In this document: one piece after another, positions 22,231-30,260 of the stretch | Numbering within the stretch: the first letter of the stretch is position 1 | Layout of the letters: each line of letters starts with the position of its first letter | NCBI GenBank assembly: GCA_900768105.1 | Contig: CAAGBQ010000126.1 | Span: 1 to 30,260, forward strand | Reading direction: 5' to 3' | DNA length: 30,260 nucleotides | DNA from: Oscillospiraceae bacterium | GTDB lineage: Bacteria; Bacillota; Clostridia; Oscillospirales; Ruminococcaceae | Notes under the pieces: generated by a model | Told to the model about the DNA's origin: nothing | What the model saw: the letters and a program-made list of their open reading frames with translations, nothing else | Database searches by the model: none | Program-made: the position numbers and the translations under genes

Positions 22231-23409
22231 TCAAATTTTATTTAGACCGGATTTTTTGGAAACGGAAAGTACAACGCCAAGCTCGCCGAGGGTCATCATA
22301 AGTGCGGAACCGCCATATGAAAACAGCGGCAGCGATATACCCGTATTGGGTATTGTGTTGGTAACAACGGCAATATTAAGCAGCACCTGCATTCCTATAT
22401 GAGTAACACACCCTGCCGCAAGAAGCGAACCGAAGCGGTCGGGGCAGTTCATTGCAATAACAAACCCACGCCAAATAAGCAGCGCAAAGAGTATGAGCAC
22501 AAGAGATGCGCCGATAAAACCAAGCTCTTCGCACACAACCGCAAAAATAAAGTCATTTTGCGGCGCAGGAATGTAAAGATATTTCTGGCGCGAGTTTCCG
22601 AGCCCTGTACCCCAAAGACCGCCGGAGCCGATTGCGATAAGCGCCTGTATGGTCTGGTAGCCCTCGCCCTTTGCATCGGCATAAGGGTTGGTCCACATTG
22701 TAACACGGTTTGAAGCATATTCCATAAACGAAGGAACAATAAGTATTACCGCGACTGCCGCGGCGCCCGCAGCAATAAGCATTCCGAAATAGCGCATACG
22801 CGTTCCGCCGAACCACATCATCGCAATGCCAAGCGTGCCGATAATGATTGTGCCGGAAAGGTGCTTTTCTGCAATTATAAGCACAACCACAAGCCCCAAA
22901 CAGGCCGCAAATGGCAAAACGCCGTACTGGAAGGTTTTCATTTTGCTTGCATTAACAGAAGCAAAATGCGCAAAAAGCACGATTATCGCAAATTTTGCAA
23001 TCTCCGACGGCTGGAAGCTGAAGCTTCCGATATATATCCACCGCGCAAAGCCGCGGTCATCTCTCATAAAAAGAGCGACTATTAAAAGCGCAACCGCGCC
23101 CGCATAAATAAGCAGGGAATATTTTTGCAAAATCTTATAGTTAATCTGCGAAACGGCAAGCATTGCCGCAACGCCCATAACCGCAAAAAGAAGCTGGCGC
23201 TCGATATAATAAAAGCTGTTGCCCTTGTTATAAAAAGCATAGGCGTAGCTTGCCGAAAAAAGCATTACAAGCCCAAAGGTAAGCAAAATCAGCGTAATTA
23301 CCAAAAATGGAATGTCGATTTTTCCGCGGCGCTTGCGCGGCTCAAAAAGATGTTCCTTCGCCGCGCTTACAGGTATGAAGCTGTTTAAATCTATGGTTAT
23401 TGCCTTCAT
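22231..23409 (-). CDS. ftsW: Septal peptidoglycan polymerase FtsW (SEDS family)
   Basis: FtsW polymerises lipid II at the septum with its partner class B PBP. The 392 residues contain about ten membrane helices starting near residue 32. SEDS motifs seen are ERQLLFAVMGV, FQPSEIAKFAIIV, the GLWGTGLGNSRQKYLYIPA loop, PQNDFIFAVVCEELG and the late NTGISLPLFSYGGSALM. The catalytic-type Asp in NDFIFAV and the Glu pair that follow are intact. It lies 31 bases after mraY and next to murG; in many genomes murD stands between mraY and ftsW, but not here. Confidence 0.95.
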   Translation of the reverse strand: MKAITIDLNSFIPVSAAKEHLFEPRKRRGKIDIPFLVITLILLTFGLVMLFSASYAYAFYNKGNSFYYIERQLLFAVMGVAAMLAVSQINYKILQKYSLLIYAGAVALLIVALFMRDDRGFARWIYIGSFSFQPSEIAKFAIIVLFAHFASVNASKMKTFQYGVLPFAACLGLVVVLIIAEKHLSGTIIIGTLGIAMMWFGGTRMRYFGMLIAAGAAAVAVILIVPSFMEYASNRVTMWTNPYADAKGEGYQTIQALIAIGSGGLWGTGLGNSRQKYLYIPAPQNDFIFAVVCEELGFIGASLVLILFALLIWRGFVIAMNCPDRFGSLLAAGCVTHIGMQVLLNIAVVTNTIPNTGISLPLFSYGGSALMMTLGELGVVLSVSKKSGLNKI

Positions 23410-23440
23410 ATTCCTGCCCTTTCAATAAGTTTAAACTGCA

Positions 23441-24418
23441 TCAAACGGCTTTTACCGCCAAAATGGAGATAACCGCGCCAAGCAGCATTACAAGAGAAAA
23501 TACAATTACTATTTTCCACTCGCTCCAACCGCACATTTCAAAATGATGGTGAATCGGCGCCATTTTAAAAACGCGCTTGTGCGTAAGCTTATAGCTGCCT
23601 ATCTGAATTATGTCGGAGAGAGTTTCGATTACATAAATGATTCCGGCAAAAACAAGTATAACCGGAAAATCAATGCCAAACGCAAGGGCACAGACCATTC
23701 CGCCGATAAACAGCGAACCGGTATCGCCCATAAACACTCTTGCCGGATGGCAGTTCCAAAGGAAGAAGCCTGCGCATCCGCCCGCAAGCGCCGCCGCAAG
23801 ATATGTCATTCCAATGTGTCCGAGGATGGTAGCCATTATCATAAAGCCACAGGCGCATACAAAGGTCACTCCGGAACAAAGGCCGTCGATTCCGTCCGTA
23901 AGGTTAACCGCATTGGAAGCGCCGACAATAATAAATACAGCAATGGGATAATAGAATATTCCAAGGTCAATTTGACCGATAAACGGTATTTTGAGCACGG
24001 TGGAAAGCGTTCCCGAAATATAGATTCCCACAAGATACACTATTGCAAGCAGCACCTGGCCGAGAAATTTTTGCTTTGCGGTAAGGCCCTCGTTTTGGTG
24101 GCGGACAACCTTCATATAATCATCGATGAAGCCGAGAAAGCCATAGCCCAGCGCCATTACAATGCCGCTTGCAAAGCGGATTTTTTCCGTGGAGGGTTCG
24201 TCTTTAAGGAAAACAAAACCCGCGCAGCAGGCAAGCAGAATGCCCGTAATAAACATCAGTCCGCCCATGGTTGGCGTTCCCTGTTTATTTTTATGCCAGC
24301 TCGGTCCTATATCCAATATAGTCTGACCGAATTTGATTTTTTTAAGCAACGGTATAAACCAAATGCCTGAAAGCGCCGTTACGGCAAAGGCAATAAAAGC
24401 ACACATGGCTGTCTGCAT
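23441..24418 (-). CDS. mraY: Phospho-MurNAc-pentapeptide translocase MraY
   Basis: MraY joins UDP-MurNAc-pentapeptide to undecaprenyl phosphate to form lipid I. The 325-residue integral membrane enzyme has about ten helices, with QGTPTMGGL (46-54), FIDDYMKV (97-104; D99-D100 magnesium ligands), the nucleotide motif NAVNLTDGIDGL (169-180), FMGDTGSLFIGG and HHHFEMCGWSEWKIV (the HHH motif). All key residues are present. CGGAGG is 10 bases before the ATG. It lies 25 bases after murF. Confidence 0.97.
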   Translation of the reverse strand: MQTAMCAFIAFAVTALSGIWFIPLLKKIKFGQTILDIGPSWHKNKQGTPTMGGLMFITGILLACCAGFVFLKDEPSTEKIRFASGIVMALGYGFLGFIDDYMKVVRHQNEGLTAKQKFLGQVLLAIVYLVGIYISGTLSTVLKIPFIGQIDLGIFYYPIAVFIIVGASNAVNLTDGIDGLCSGVTFVCACGFMIMATILGHIGMTYLAAALAGGCAGFFLWNCHPARVFMGDTGSLFIGGMVCALAFGIDFPVILVFAGIIYVIETLSDIIQIGSYKLTHKRVFKMAPIHHHFEMCGWSEWKIVIVFSLVMLLGAVISILAVKAV

Positions 24419-24443
24419 GGAATTTTATCCTCCGTTTGTTTTA

Positions 24444-25811
24444 TCATTCTTCATAAAATGTTTCCGCAATATCCTCAAAGCGCATTCCGCGGCTCGCTTT
24501 AAGCCAAATTACATCTCCCGCCTTTGCTGCGGAGCGCAGCTCCTTTGCAAGCTCGTCTTTTGAATCAAAATGCCTTACATTTTTCATGCCCGCCTCGGCG
24601 GCGCCCTTTGCGATAAGCTTTCCAAGCTCCCCGCAGCAGAAAAGTATGTCGGCTGCCGCTGCCGCTTCTTTTCCTGCGGCAATGTGGGCGCTTTCTGCAA
24701 CGGTTCCAAGCTCCAGCATATCGCCGAGCACGGCAATTTTTTTTGCACCTTGCGGAACCTTACGTGAAGCAAGGGTAAGCATAGCCGCTTTTACGGAATC
24801 CGGATTTGCATTGTAACAATCCTCAATTACGGTAACTTCGCGGCACTTTTTTGCTCTTTGCCTCATTCCGGTAGAGCGGAAATTTGCAAGAGCCGCTGCC
24901 GCATGCTCCGGCTTTACTCCGGCGGCAACGCCCGCGCCAAAGCCCGCAAGAGCATTGAGCACATTATGAGCACCGATGCACGGAATTTGAGCATGGTAGC
25001 TTTTGCCGCCGCTTACTATATCAAATTCCGTATAATCTTCGTGCTCAAGGATATTTTTTGCGGTAATATCCGCAGATTTATCCTCAACTGCATAGTATAC
25101 CACATTATAATCCCGAAGGCAAACATCGCGCAGCATATCATTATCTTTATTAAGCAGCAGCGTCCCGCCTTTTTTAAGACCCTCTATGATTTCAAACTTT
25201 GCCTTTTTGATATTTTCCCTACTGCCGAGGTTTTCGATATGGCAGGTTCCGATGCAGGTTATAACCGCGATGTCCGGCCTTGCCGGAAGCGTAAGCTCCC
25301 TTATTTCGCCCGGCCATACCATTCCAAATTCCAACACCATTGCTTCCACGGATGGGTCAAGTTCCAGAATTGTTTTCGGCACGCCGACCTCGTTATTTAG
25401 GTTATTTTCTGTTTTAAGCGTTTTATATTTGCTTTTTACCGTTGCGGCAATCATTTCCCTTGTGGTGGTTTTTCCGACACTGCCGGTAACGGCAATCACA
25501 ATGGGGCTGAATTTGCTTCTGTAAAGTCCTGCAATATCAAGGAATGCCTGGCGCGTGGTTTTTACAAAAAGCAGATTATCCGTTCCATAGTCGCCCTCCT
25601 TTTGCACAACGGCAAATGCCGCACCTTTTTCCATTGCGGTTTTTACAAAGGCGTGGCCGTCAAATTTAAGCCCGCAGAGGGCGACAAAAAGGCTGCCCGG
25701 CTTAACATCCCGCGAATCCGTGCAAATATCGGTTATCTCTATATCCGGAAGCTCGGCTTTTGTTTCTGCGCCGATGGCTGCCGCAATTTCACGAAGCTTT
25801 AACGGAAGCAT
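24444..25811 (-). CDS. murF: UDP-MurNAc-tripeptide:D-Ala-D-Ala ligase MurF
   Basis: MurF adds D-alanyl-D-alanine to complete the cytoplasmic pentapeptide. The 455 residues have the Mur-ligase layout: N-terminal UDP-binding domain with ICTDSRDVKPGSLFVAL (29-45), central ATPase with P-loop AVTGSVGKTTTREMI (108-122), LNNEVGVPKTILEL, and a C-terminal domain with EDCYNANPDSVKAAM, the MurF signature, followed by LGDMLELG. AGGGGG lies just before the ATG. It follows murE by 19 bases. A partially duplicated set of N-terminal motifs in murE and murF reflects their common origin. Confidence 0.96.
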   Translation of the reverse strand: MLPLKLREIAAAIGAETKAELPDIEITDICTDSRDVKPGSLFVALCGLKFDGHAFVKTAMEKGAAFAVVQKEGDYGTDNLLFVKTTRQAFLDIAGLYRSKFSPIVIAVTGSVGKTTTREMIAATVKSKYKTLKTENNLNNEVGVPKTILELDPSVEAMVLEFGMVWPGEIRELTLPARPDIAVITCIGTCHIENLGSRENIKKAKFEIIEGLKKGGTLLLNKDNDMLRDVCLRDYNVVYYAVEDKSADITAKNILEHEDYTEFDIVSGGKSYHAQIPCIGAHNVLNALAGFGAGVAAGVKPEHAAAALANFRSTGMRQRAKKCREVTVIEDCYNANPDSVKAAMLTLASRKVPQGAKKIAVLGDMLELGTVAESAHIAAGKEAAAAADILFCCGELGKLIAKGAAEAGMKNVRHFDSKDELAKELRSAAKAGDVIWLKASRGMRFEDIAETFYEE

Positions 25812-25830
25812 TTATATTCCCCCTATAATG

Positions 25831-27270
25831 TCACTTATCCATTTTGTCAAGCATATCCCGAACGATTACTTTTTCATCAAAATAAACCGTGCCGAAATCA
25901 AGCACCTGATAGTCCTCGTGGCCTTTTCCCGCAAGAAGAAGCACATCGCCTTTTTTACAATGCTCAAGCGCCCATTTAATTGCCTTGTATCTGTCCGGCT
26001 CATAGTAAAACGGTACGCCGCAGGTCTCAAGCTCCGGCATTGCGTCCGCGGTTATCTGGTCAACGGGTTCATTTCGTGGATTATCGCTTGTAAAAATGAT
26101 AAAATCGGATTTTTTGGCGACGGCGTCCACCATAAGCGGACGCTTTTTTCTGTCGCGGCGGCCTGCGCAGCCAAACAGAGTCACTATTCTGCCTTCCGCA
26201 CATTCTTTTATCGAATCAAGCACTTTTTCAAGTGCATCCGGACCGTGTGCAAAATCGCGTATTACAGTAAAATCACGACCAGTGGGAATTACCTCCACCC
26301 TGCCCTTAACGCCGGGGCAGGTATTAAGCGCAGCAACCGCCTCGTCAAAGCCGATTCCCACACTTATTGCCGCTGCTGCCGCAAGCATTGCGTTTGAAAC
26401 AGAGAATTTTCCCGGCATAGAAAATTTTACTCTGCCGATATTTTCGCCCGCAACAATGGCAAAGCGGCAGCCGTCTGCAAAATTTCTTACATCGTGAGAT
26501 GTGTAATCCGCCGAAAGGTCGTTTATTGAAACCGTTTGCTTCGGGCAAGTCACCTCATTCGCAAGAGCTTTTCCATAGCTGTCGTCTATGCAGATTATAG
26601 CTTTATCGCAAAGCTTGAACAGACGCTTTTTTGCCTCGAAGTAATTTTCCATGGTGTGGTGATAGTCAAGGTGGTCCTGCGTAAGGTTAGTGAAAAGCGC
26701 CGTTTCAAAGCGGCAGCCTTCTACCCTGTGCTGGTCAAGCGCTTGAGAAGAAACCTCCATAACCACATATTCACACCCCGCGCGAAGCATACGCAAAAAA
26801 ATCACATGCAGCTCTGCCGGATCCGGTGTAGTGTATTTCGCCGGAAGCGAAATATCGCCGATAAGGTTCTGTATTGTTCCGATAAGACCGACCTTTTTCC
26901 CGCTTGCCTCAAGAATATGCTTTATCAGGTATGTTATTGTTGTTTTTCCGTTTGTTCCGGTAACGCCGATAAGCTTCATTTTCTCCGCAGGGCGGCCGTT
27001 TATGTTTGCGCACATAATGGCATATGCCGTTCTTGAATCCGGCACAAGCACCTGCTCCTCAATTCCGGTGTCCCGCTCCGCAATAATCCATGAAGCGCCG
27101 CTGCGCTTTGCAGCACGGGCGTATTCATGGCCATCGCTTGTTCCGCCCTTTACACACACAAAGACGGAACCCGGCTCCACCTGGCGCGAATCGCAGGTTA
27201 CATTTTTTATTTCAATATTTTTTATCTCGCCGGAATACTCAACATCCCTCAAAAGTTCCGAAAGGAGCAA
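25831..27270 (-). CDS. murE: UDP-MurNAc-dipeptide:meso-diaminopimelate ligase MurE
   Basis: MurE adds the third residue of the stem peptide. The 479 residues have VTCDSRQVEPGSVFVCV at the N-terminus, P-loop GVTGTNGKTTITYL (starting near 103), TTPDPAELH, the carbamylated-Lys region YFEAKKRLF, the DNPR motif (396-399), and GKGHEDYQ near the end. DNPR is the recognition loop for meso-diaminopimelate, in contrast to the D(D/N)PxxA pattern of lysine enzymes, so the wall is probably of A2pm type. Start: TTG 27270 is 5 bases after GGAGGTGA and gives the usual MLLSELL start; an in-frame TTG at 27285 lies inside the ribosome binding site itself, so it is less likely. Confidence 0.95.
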   Translation of the reverse strand: MLLSELLRDVEYSGEIKNIEIKNVTCDSRQVEPGSVFVCVKGGTSDGHEYARAAKRSGASWIIAERDTGIEEQVLVPDSRTAYAIMCANINGRPAEKMKLIGVTGTNGKTTITYLIKHILEASGKKVGLIGTIQNLIGDISLPAKYTTPDPAELHVIFLRMLRAGCEYVVMEVSSQALDQHRVEGCRFETALFTNLTQDHLDYHHTMENYFEAKKRLFKLCDKAIICIDDSYGKALANEVTCPKQTVSINDLSADYTSHDVRNFADGCRFAIVAGENIGRVKFSMPGKFSVSNAMLAAAAAISVGIGFDEAVAALNTCPGVKGRVEVIPTGRDFTVIRDFAHGPDALEKVLDSIKECAEGRIVTLFGCAGRRDRKKRPLMVDAVAKKSDFIIFTSDNPRNEPVDQITADAMPELETCGVPFYYEPDRYKAIKWALEHCKKGDVLLLAGKGHEDYQVLDFGTVYFDEKVIVRDMLDKMDK

Positions 27271-27306
27271 TGGGGTCACCTCCAAAAGAATTTTGCTTAT
27301 GCGGCG

Positions 27307-29529
27307 TCAGCCGCCGTCATTATTATCGCCCGTTCCCACAGTAAAGGTTACTTCTATCACCGTATCGGGATATACCATTGTGCCCGCGGCGGGATTTTGG
27401 CTGTAAGCCACCTGGTTTTCGGTTGTTTCGTTCACTCCTACAAGCTTCAGCTTGAGTCCCTTTCCGACTATGGCGTTATTAACCTCTGTAACGCTCATTC
27501 CCAGTACATTCGGAACTTCAATCTCCTTGGGAACAAGCTCTTCATCCGTATAAAGAGTGATGGTTGCTCCGGCGGATATTTTAGACCCCGCTTCCGGTGA
27601 TTGCTTTATAACCGTTGTACCTTCGCCGACCACATTTACGGAATATCCCTGCATACGCAGAACGGTCATAGCGTCATGAACTATCTGACCGGTTACATCC
27701 TTAACCTTTCCGGTCATTGCTTCAAGCTCCTCCGCGGTATAATCCGGTTCTATTCCAAGATAGGGCAATATATCCGCAAGCATTGCGCCGACAACCGGCG
27801 CCGCAACAACTGAACCGTAGGGATTTTCCATCTGCGCTTCATCAAGAAGCATAAGAACCACTATTTGCGGGTCCTCGATTGGTGCCACTGCAAGAAAGGA
27901 CGAAACATAATCTTCAACGCCGTCGTCACCCTGCTGGTCAAGCTTTTCGGAAGTACCTGTTTTGCCTCCTATGCGGTATCCGGGAACTCTTGCAGTTCGG
28001 CCGGAGCCTTCGCTTACTACCTTTTCAAGCAGTTCGCACACGGTTGCGGAGGTTTCCGCGGAAATTACCTTCCGCACAAGGTTCGGTTCCTTTTGCATAA
28101 TTACAGTGCCGTCGCTTGATACAACCTTTTCTACAATATACGGCTCATAAAGGTTGCCGCCGTTTACTGCGGCGCAAACCGCAGTTGTAAGCTGTATCGG
28201 CGTTATTTTAAATGTCTGACCGAAGGAGCTTGACGCAAGGTCAATCTCCGTCATTGTGTCGGGGTTATGATATATACTGGTTGCCTCGCCCGGAAGGTCA
28301 ATTCCAGTTTTGTCCGTAAGACCGAACGCCTCAAAATAATTTACAAAATTTTCAAGCCCCATACGAAGACCAATGGTGATAAACGCGGGGTTGCACGAAT
28401 TTTTGATTGCGTCGCCGAGTGTCTGGCTTCCGTGACCGGTGGTTTTCCAGCAGGATATTTTTCTGTCGCCGACCATTATGTATCCCGGGCACTCAAATGT
28501 ATCGCCAAGGGTCGTTGTATTGCTGTCCAATGCAGCGGAAAGAGTGATTATCTTAAAGACGGAGCCGGGCTCGTATGGGTCGGAGATTGCCTTGTTTCTC
28601 CATTGGTCATACTGCGCTTCTTTAAGTGCGTCGTTTTGCTCGTCTTTCGGAAGAGCTTCTATCTCCTCCTTTACGGTATCCGTTACATCAAGATAATTGT
28701 TTGGGTCAAAATCTCCTTTTGTAGCCATTGCAAGTATTTTGCCCGTTTTTGCATCCATTACTATACAGGCTCCGTGCTTTTTTACGCTGTGTTCCTTAAC
28801 CGCAAGCTCAAGATGCTTTTCCACAAAATACTGCACACCGTCATCAAGGGTCAAAACAAGGCTGTTCCCGTCCTCGGAAGAATACAGCTCGTCATATCCG
28901 AAGGGCATATTGCTTCCCCATGCGTTTTTTGCGGAAACCACCTTGCCGGAGGTGCCGCTTAACACATTGTTATAATAAGCTTCCAACCCATACGCGCCGG
29001 AATTGGTTGCGTTTACAAATCCGATTACGGAGGAAGCAAAATTTTCGTAAGGGTATTTTCTGGAAATATCTTCCTGCAAATTTATCGCGCGTATTCCGTT
29101 ATTGCTTGCAAAAGCGGTAACCTCCTCCGCCAAAGCTTTGTCTATTCTTGATTTTACCACCTTATAATAGGTATTACCACCGCATTTTTCTCTTACATAA
29201 TCCTCGTCAAGGTCCAAAATTTCCGCAAGTCCTGAAATTATCAAATCCTTTTGCGATTCATTTTCTATATCCAAAGGCGAAACGCAAACGGTCCACGCGG
29301 TGGAACTCATTGCAAGAACATTGTTATTTCTGTCGTATATGTATCCTCTTGCCGCGGAAATTTCTGTAACGCGAAGCTGCTGCGAAGCCGCCCTGCGCTG
29401 ATATTCCTCCGCATCCACTATCTGAAGCTGAAAAAGCCTTATTATAAGCGCCGCAAAGCCCGCAATAACTATAACCGCGGCCGCAACAAGCATTCTTTTC
29501 TTCGTCGTAAAATTCGATGATTTACTCAT
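27307..29529 (-). CDS. ftsI: Class B penicillin-binding protein (FtsI/PBP2B/SpoVD type) with two PASTA domains
   Basis: A septal transpeptidase that cross-links peptidoglycan made by FtsW. The 740 residues have an N-terminal membrane helix (about 14-34), a pedestal domain (AARGYIYDRNNNVLAMS), and a transpeptidase domain with active-site SVFK (S323, K326), SCN (378-380) and KTG (523-525). Two PASTA domains follow (about 608-662 and 668-732), which bind uncross-linked wall or beta-lactams. It is the only PBP in the cluster, so it probably does vegetative division; SpoVD, the sporulation relative, has a similar layout. Start: ATG 29529 has GGAG about 17 bases away, which is far; an in-frame TTG at 29559 has no ribosome binding site. 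Either is possible. Confidence 0.94.
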   Translation of the reverse strand: MSKSSNFTTKKRMLVAAAVIVIAGFAALIIRLFQLQIVDAEEYQRRAASQQLRVTEISAARGYIYDRNNNVLAMSSTAWTVCVSPLDIENESQKDLIISGLAEILDLDEDYVREKCGGNTYYKVVKSRIDKALAEEVTAFASNNGIRAINLQEDISRKYPYENFASSVIGFVNATNSGAYGLEAYYNNVLSGTSGKVVSAKNAWGSNMPFGYDELYSSEDGNSLVLTLDDGVQYFVEKHLELAVKEHSVKKHGACIVMDAKTGKILAMATKGDFDPNNYLDVTDTVKEEIEALPKDEQNDALKEAQYDQWRNKAISDPYEPGSVFKIITLSAALDSNTTTLGDTFECPGYIMVGDRKISCWKTTGHGSQTLGDAIKNSCNPAFITIGLRMGLENFVNYFEAFGLTDKTGIDLPGEATSIYHNPDTMTEIDLASSSFGQTFKITPIQLTTAVCAAVNGGNLYEPYIVEKVVSSDGTVIMQKEPNLVRKVISAETSATVCELLEKVVSEGSGRTARVPGYRIGGKTGTSEKLDQQGDDGVEDYVSSFLAVAPIEDPQIVVLMLLDEAQMENPYGSVVAAPVVGAMLADILPYLGIEPDYTAEELEAMTGKVKDVTGQIVHDAMTVLRMQGYSVNVVGEGTTVIKQSPEAGSKISAGATITLYTDEELVPKEIEVPNVLGMSVTEVNNAIVGKGLKLKLVGVNETTENQVAYSQNPAAGTMVYPDTVIEVTFTVGTGDNNDGG

Positions 29530-29565
29530 TTTTAAGGCAGGTTTTTCTCCTTTTTCCAAAGTTTC

Positions 29566-29578
29566 GTCGATAATCGAC
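29566..29578. repeat. Short palindrome upstream of the PBP gene
   Basis: GTCGATAATCGAC is a perfect 6+6 palindrome with a 1-base centre, 37 bases before the PBP start codon, in the intergenic gap after ftsL. It could be a protein-binding site or chance. Confidence 0.4.
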
Positions 29579-29598
29579 CGTTCCCCTATTATTAAGAC

Positions 29599-29635
29599 AG
29601 CGCCGTTATCCGATTTTACGGTTTTTAACGGCGCT
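29599..29635. repeat. Stem-loop between ftsL and the PBP gene
   Basis: AGCGCCGTTA (29599-29608) pairs perfectly with TAACGGCGCT (29626-29635), 17-base loop that can form a smaller hairpin (CCG/CGG). It lies 20 bases after the ftsL stop. It has no T-tract on the minus strand (GTCTTAATAAT follows), so it may be an RNA-stability or processing element rather than a terminator. Confidence 0.5.
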
Positions 29636-29654
29636 ACTTGTTTATATTATTGCG

Positions 29655-30140
29655 TCAAAAGGGTAAGTATTCCGCAATAAATTCAATAAAGTCATTCCAA
29701 TACTGTTCAATAAGATATTTTCCGCCTGTTTTTGCAACGGAAATCTCGTCATCGCCGGTAAGGTTGACATATTCGATTTGGCTTGAATCTATTTTGGAAA
29801 GGCCAAGGTTCTTTTCTGCGGATTCCTCAAGGGTCTTTATGGAGGTGCTCGCTTCCAGCTCGCCCTCGAGGCGCATACGCTCGGTATCAAGAGCACTGAT
29901 TTTGGTTTCGTAGGAGTTAACTTCCGCAGTAAGCTCGGTAAGAACCACCTGGCTGTATATCATAACAAGCGCCACGGCAATAACCGCCATAGCGTCCAAA
30001 ATAAATTTTACCGGAGCAACGGTTTTTTGTTTTCTGCGGTTTTTAATAACTCTTAAAGAGCGGGTTTTAAGCTCTTCATCGTGCTGTTCTTCTGTTTTTG
30101 CCGCAAAATTATCAAGGTCATAAGCAACTTCCGCAGACAA
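29655..30140 (-). CDS. ftsL: Septum formation initiator/FtsL-like protein
   Basis: A 161-residue bitopic division protein of the FtsL/DivIC type, which activates FtsW and its PBP together with FtsQ. It has a basic cytoplasmic tail (SLRVIKNRRKQK), one membrane helix (about 44-66), an extracytoplasmic coiled coil (68-112) with heptads such as ISALDTERMRLEGELEA, and the closing motif NLGLSKIDSSQIEYVNL (111-127) shared with FtsL proteins. It is longer than the usual 100-120 residues because of extra tails. Start is TTG at 30140, with GAGGAGG 8 bases upstream. It sits between rsmH and the PBP gene, its standard place. Confidence 0.87.
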   Translation of the reverse strand: MSAEVAYDLDNFAAKTEEQHDEELKTRSLRVIKNRRKQKTVAPVKFILDAMAVIAVALVMIYSQVVLTELTAEVNSYETKISALDTERMRLEGELEASTSIKTLEESAEKNLGLSKIDSSQIEYVNLTGDDEISVAKTGGKYLIEQYWNDFIEFIAEYLPF

Positions 30141-30165
30141 TGCTCTTTCCTCCTCATAAACTGTC

Positions 30166-30260
30166 TTACAGCTTTTCGATTACCCGAAGCTTTGCACTTC
30201 GGCTTCTGTGATTATATTCAAGCTCCTCGGCGCTCGGCTCGATGGGCTTTTTGTTAACAA
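30166..30260 (-). CDS. rsmH: 16S rRNA (cytosine-1402 N4)-methyltransferase RsmH, C-terminal end (partial)
   Basis: The last 30 codons before the stop at 30166-30168 read VNKKPIEPSAEELEYNHRSR and SAKLRVIEKL, the conserved end of RsmH (typically NPRSRSAKLRVxEK). RsmH methylates C1402 of 16S rRNA and is the standard first or second gene of the dcw cluster, upstream of ftsL. The rest of the gene is outside the window. The ribosome binding site of ftsL lies right after its stop (25-base gap). Confidence 0.93.
   Translation of the reverse strand, partial: VNKKPIEPSAEELEYNHRSRSAKLRVIEKL

Noticed and set aside
27299..27314. A terminator between the PBP gene and murE
   Set aside because: The stem is only 5 base pairs, overlaps the stop codon and lacks a T-tract; murE has no promoter of its own.

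Overview
The window looks like a chromosomal segment of a Gram-positive, probably spore-forming member of the class Clostridia (Bacillota), most likely an Oscillospirales/Ruminococcaceae-type gut bacterium; the rank below class is inference. The grounds are a Firmicutes-style division and cell-wall (dcw) cluster with a PASTA-tailed penicillin-binding protein, strong AGGAGG ribosome binding sites with frequent TTG starts, a MurE with the DNPR motif of meso-diaminopimelate ligases, cohesin/dockerin and BspA-like surface proteins, and a SpoIID-like protein.

Layout. On the minus strand at 1-2111 lies uvrB, with a sigma-A promoter and a LexA-type SOS box, followed by an overlapping uvrA start that carries an in-frame TAG. 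A 1033-residue wall-anchored surface protein (2311-5412) follows. Next is a tight four-gene operon, trxB-nadE-HD hydrolase-ASCH protein (8285 down to 5550). At 8448-11241 a two-gene operon encodes a secreted dockerin protein and a wall-anchored cohesin protein. Its consensus promoter is overlaid by an inverted repeat, and a divergent XRE repressor gene sits next to it (11368-11697). On the plus strand the XRE gene is followed by an acyl-ACP thioesterase and a Ppx/GppA phosphatase (to 13446). Three tandem hairpins separate these from a convergent fused ABC transporter (13566-16295).

The right half (16427-30260, minus strand) reads rsmH end, ftsL, class B PBP, murE, murF, mraY, ftsW, murG, ftsQ, terminator, ftsZ, then three genes for a transthyretin-like-fold protein, a SpoIID-like protein with peptidoglycan-binding domains, and a small peptidoglycan-binding protein. 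murD and murC are absent from the cluster. The genes make the lipid-linked wall precursor (MurE, MurF, MraY, MurG), polymerise and cross-link it at the septum (FtsW, PBP), and build the divisome (FtsZ, FtsQ, FtsL).

The strongest candidate for an undescribed system is the XRE/dockerin/cohesin locus. The dockerin protein has a signal peptide but no wall anchor; the adjacent gene encodes a single cohesin on an anchored stalk; both would be expressed from one promoter with an operator in its core. The parts belong to known families, but the assembly as a switchable two-protein surface complex is inference. No intergenic stretch exceeds about 225 bases.
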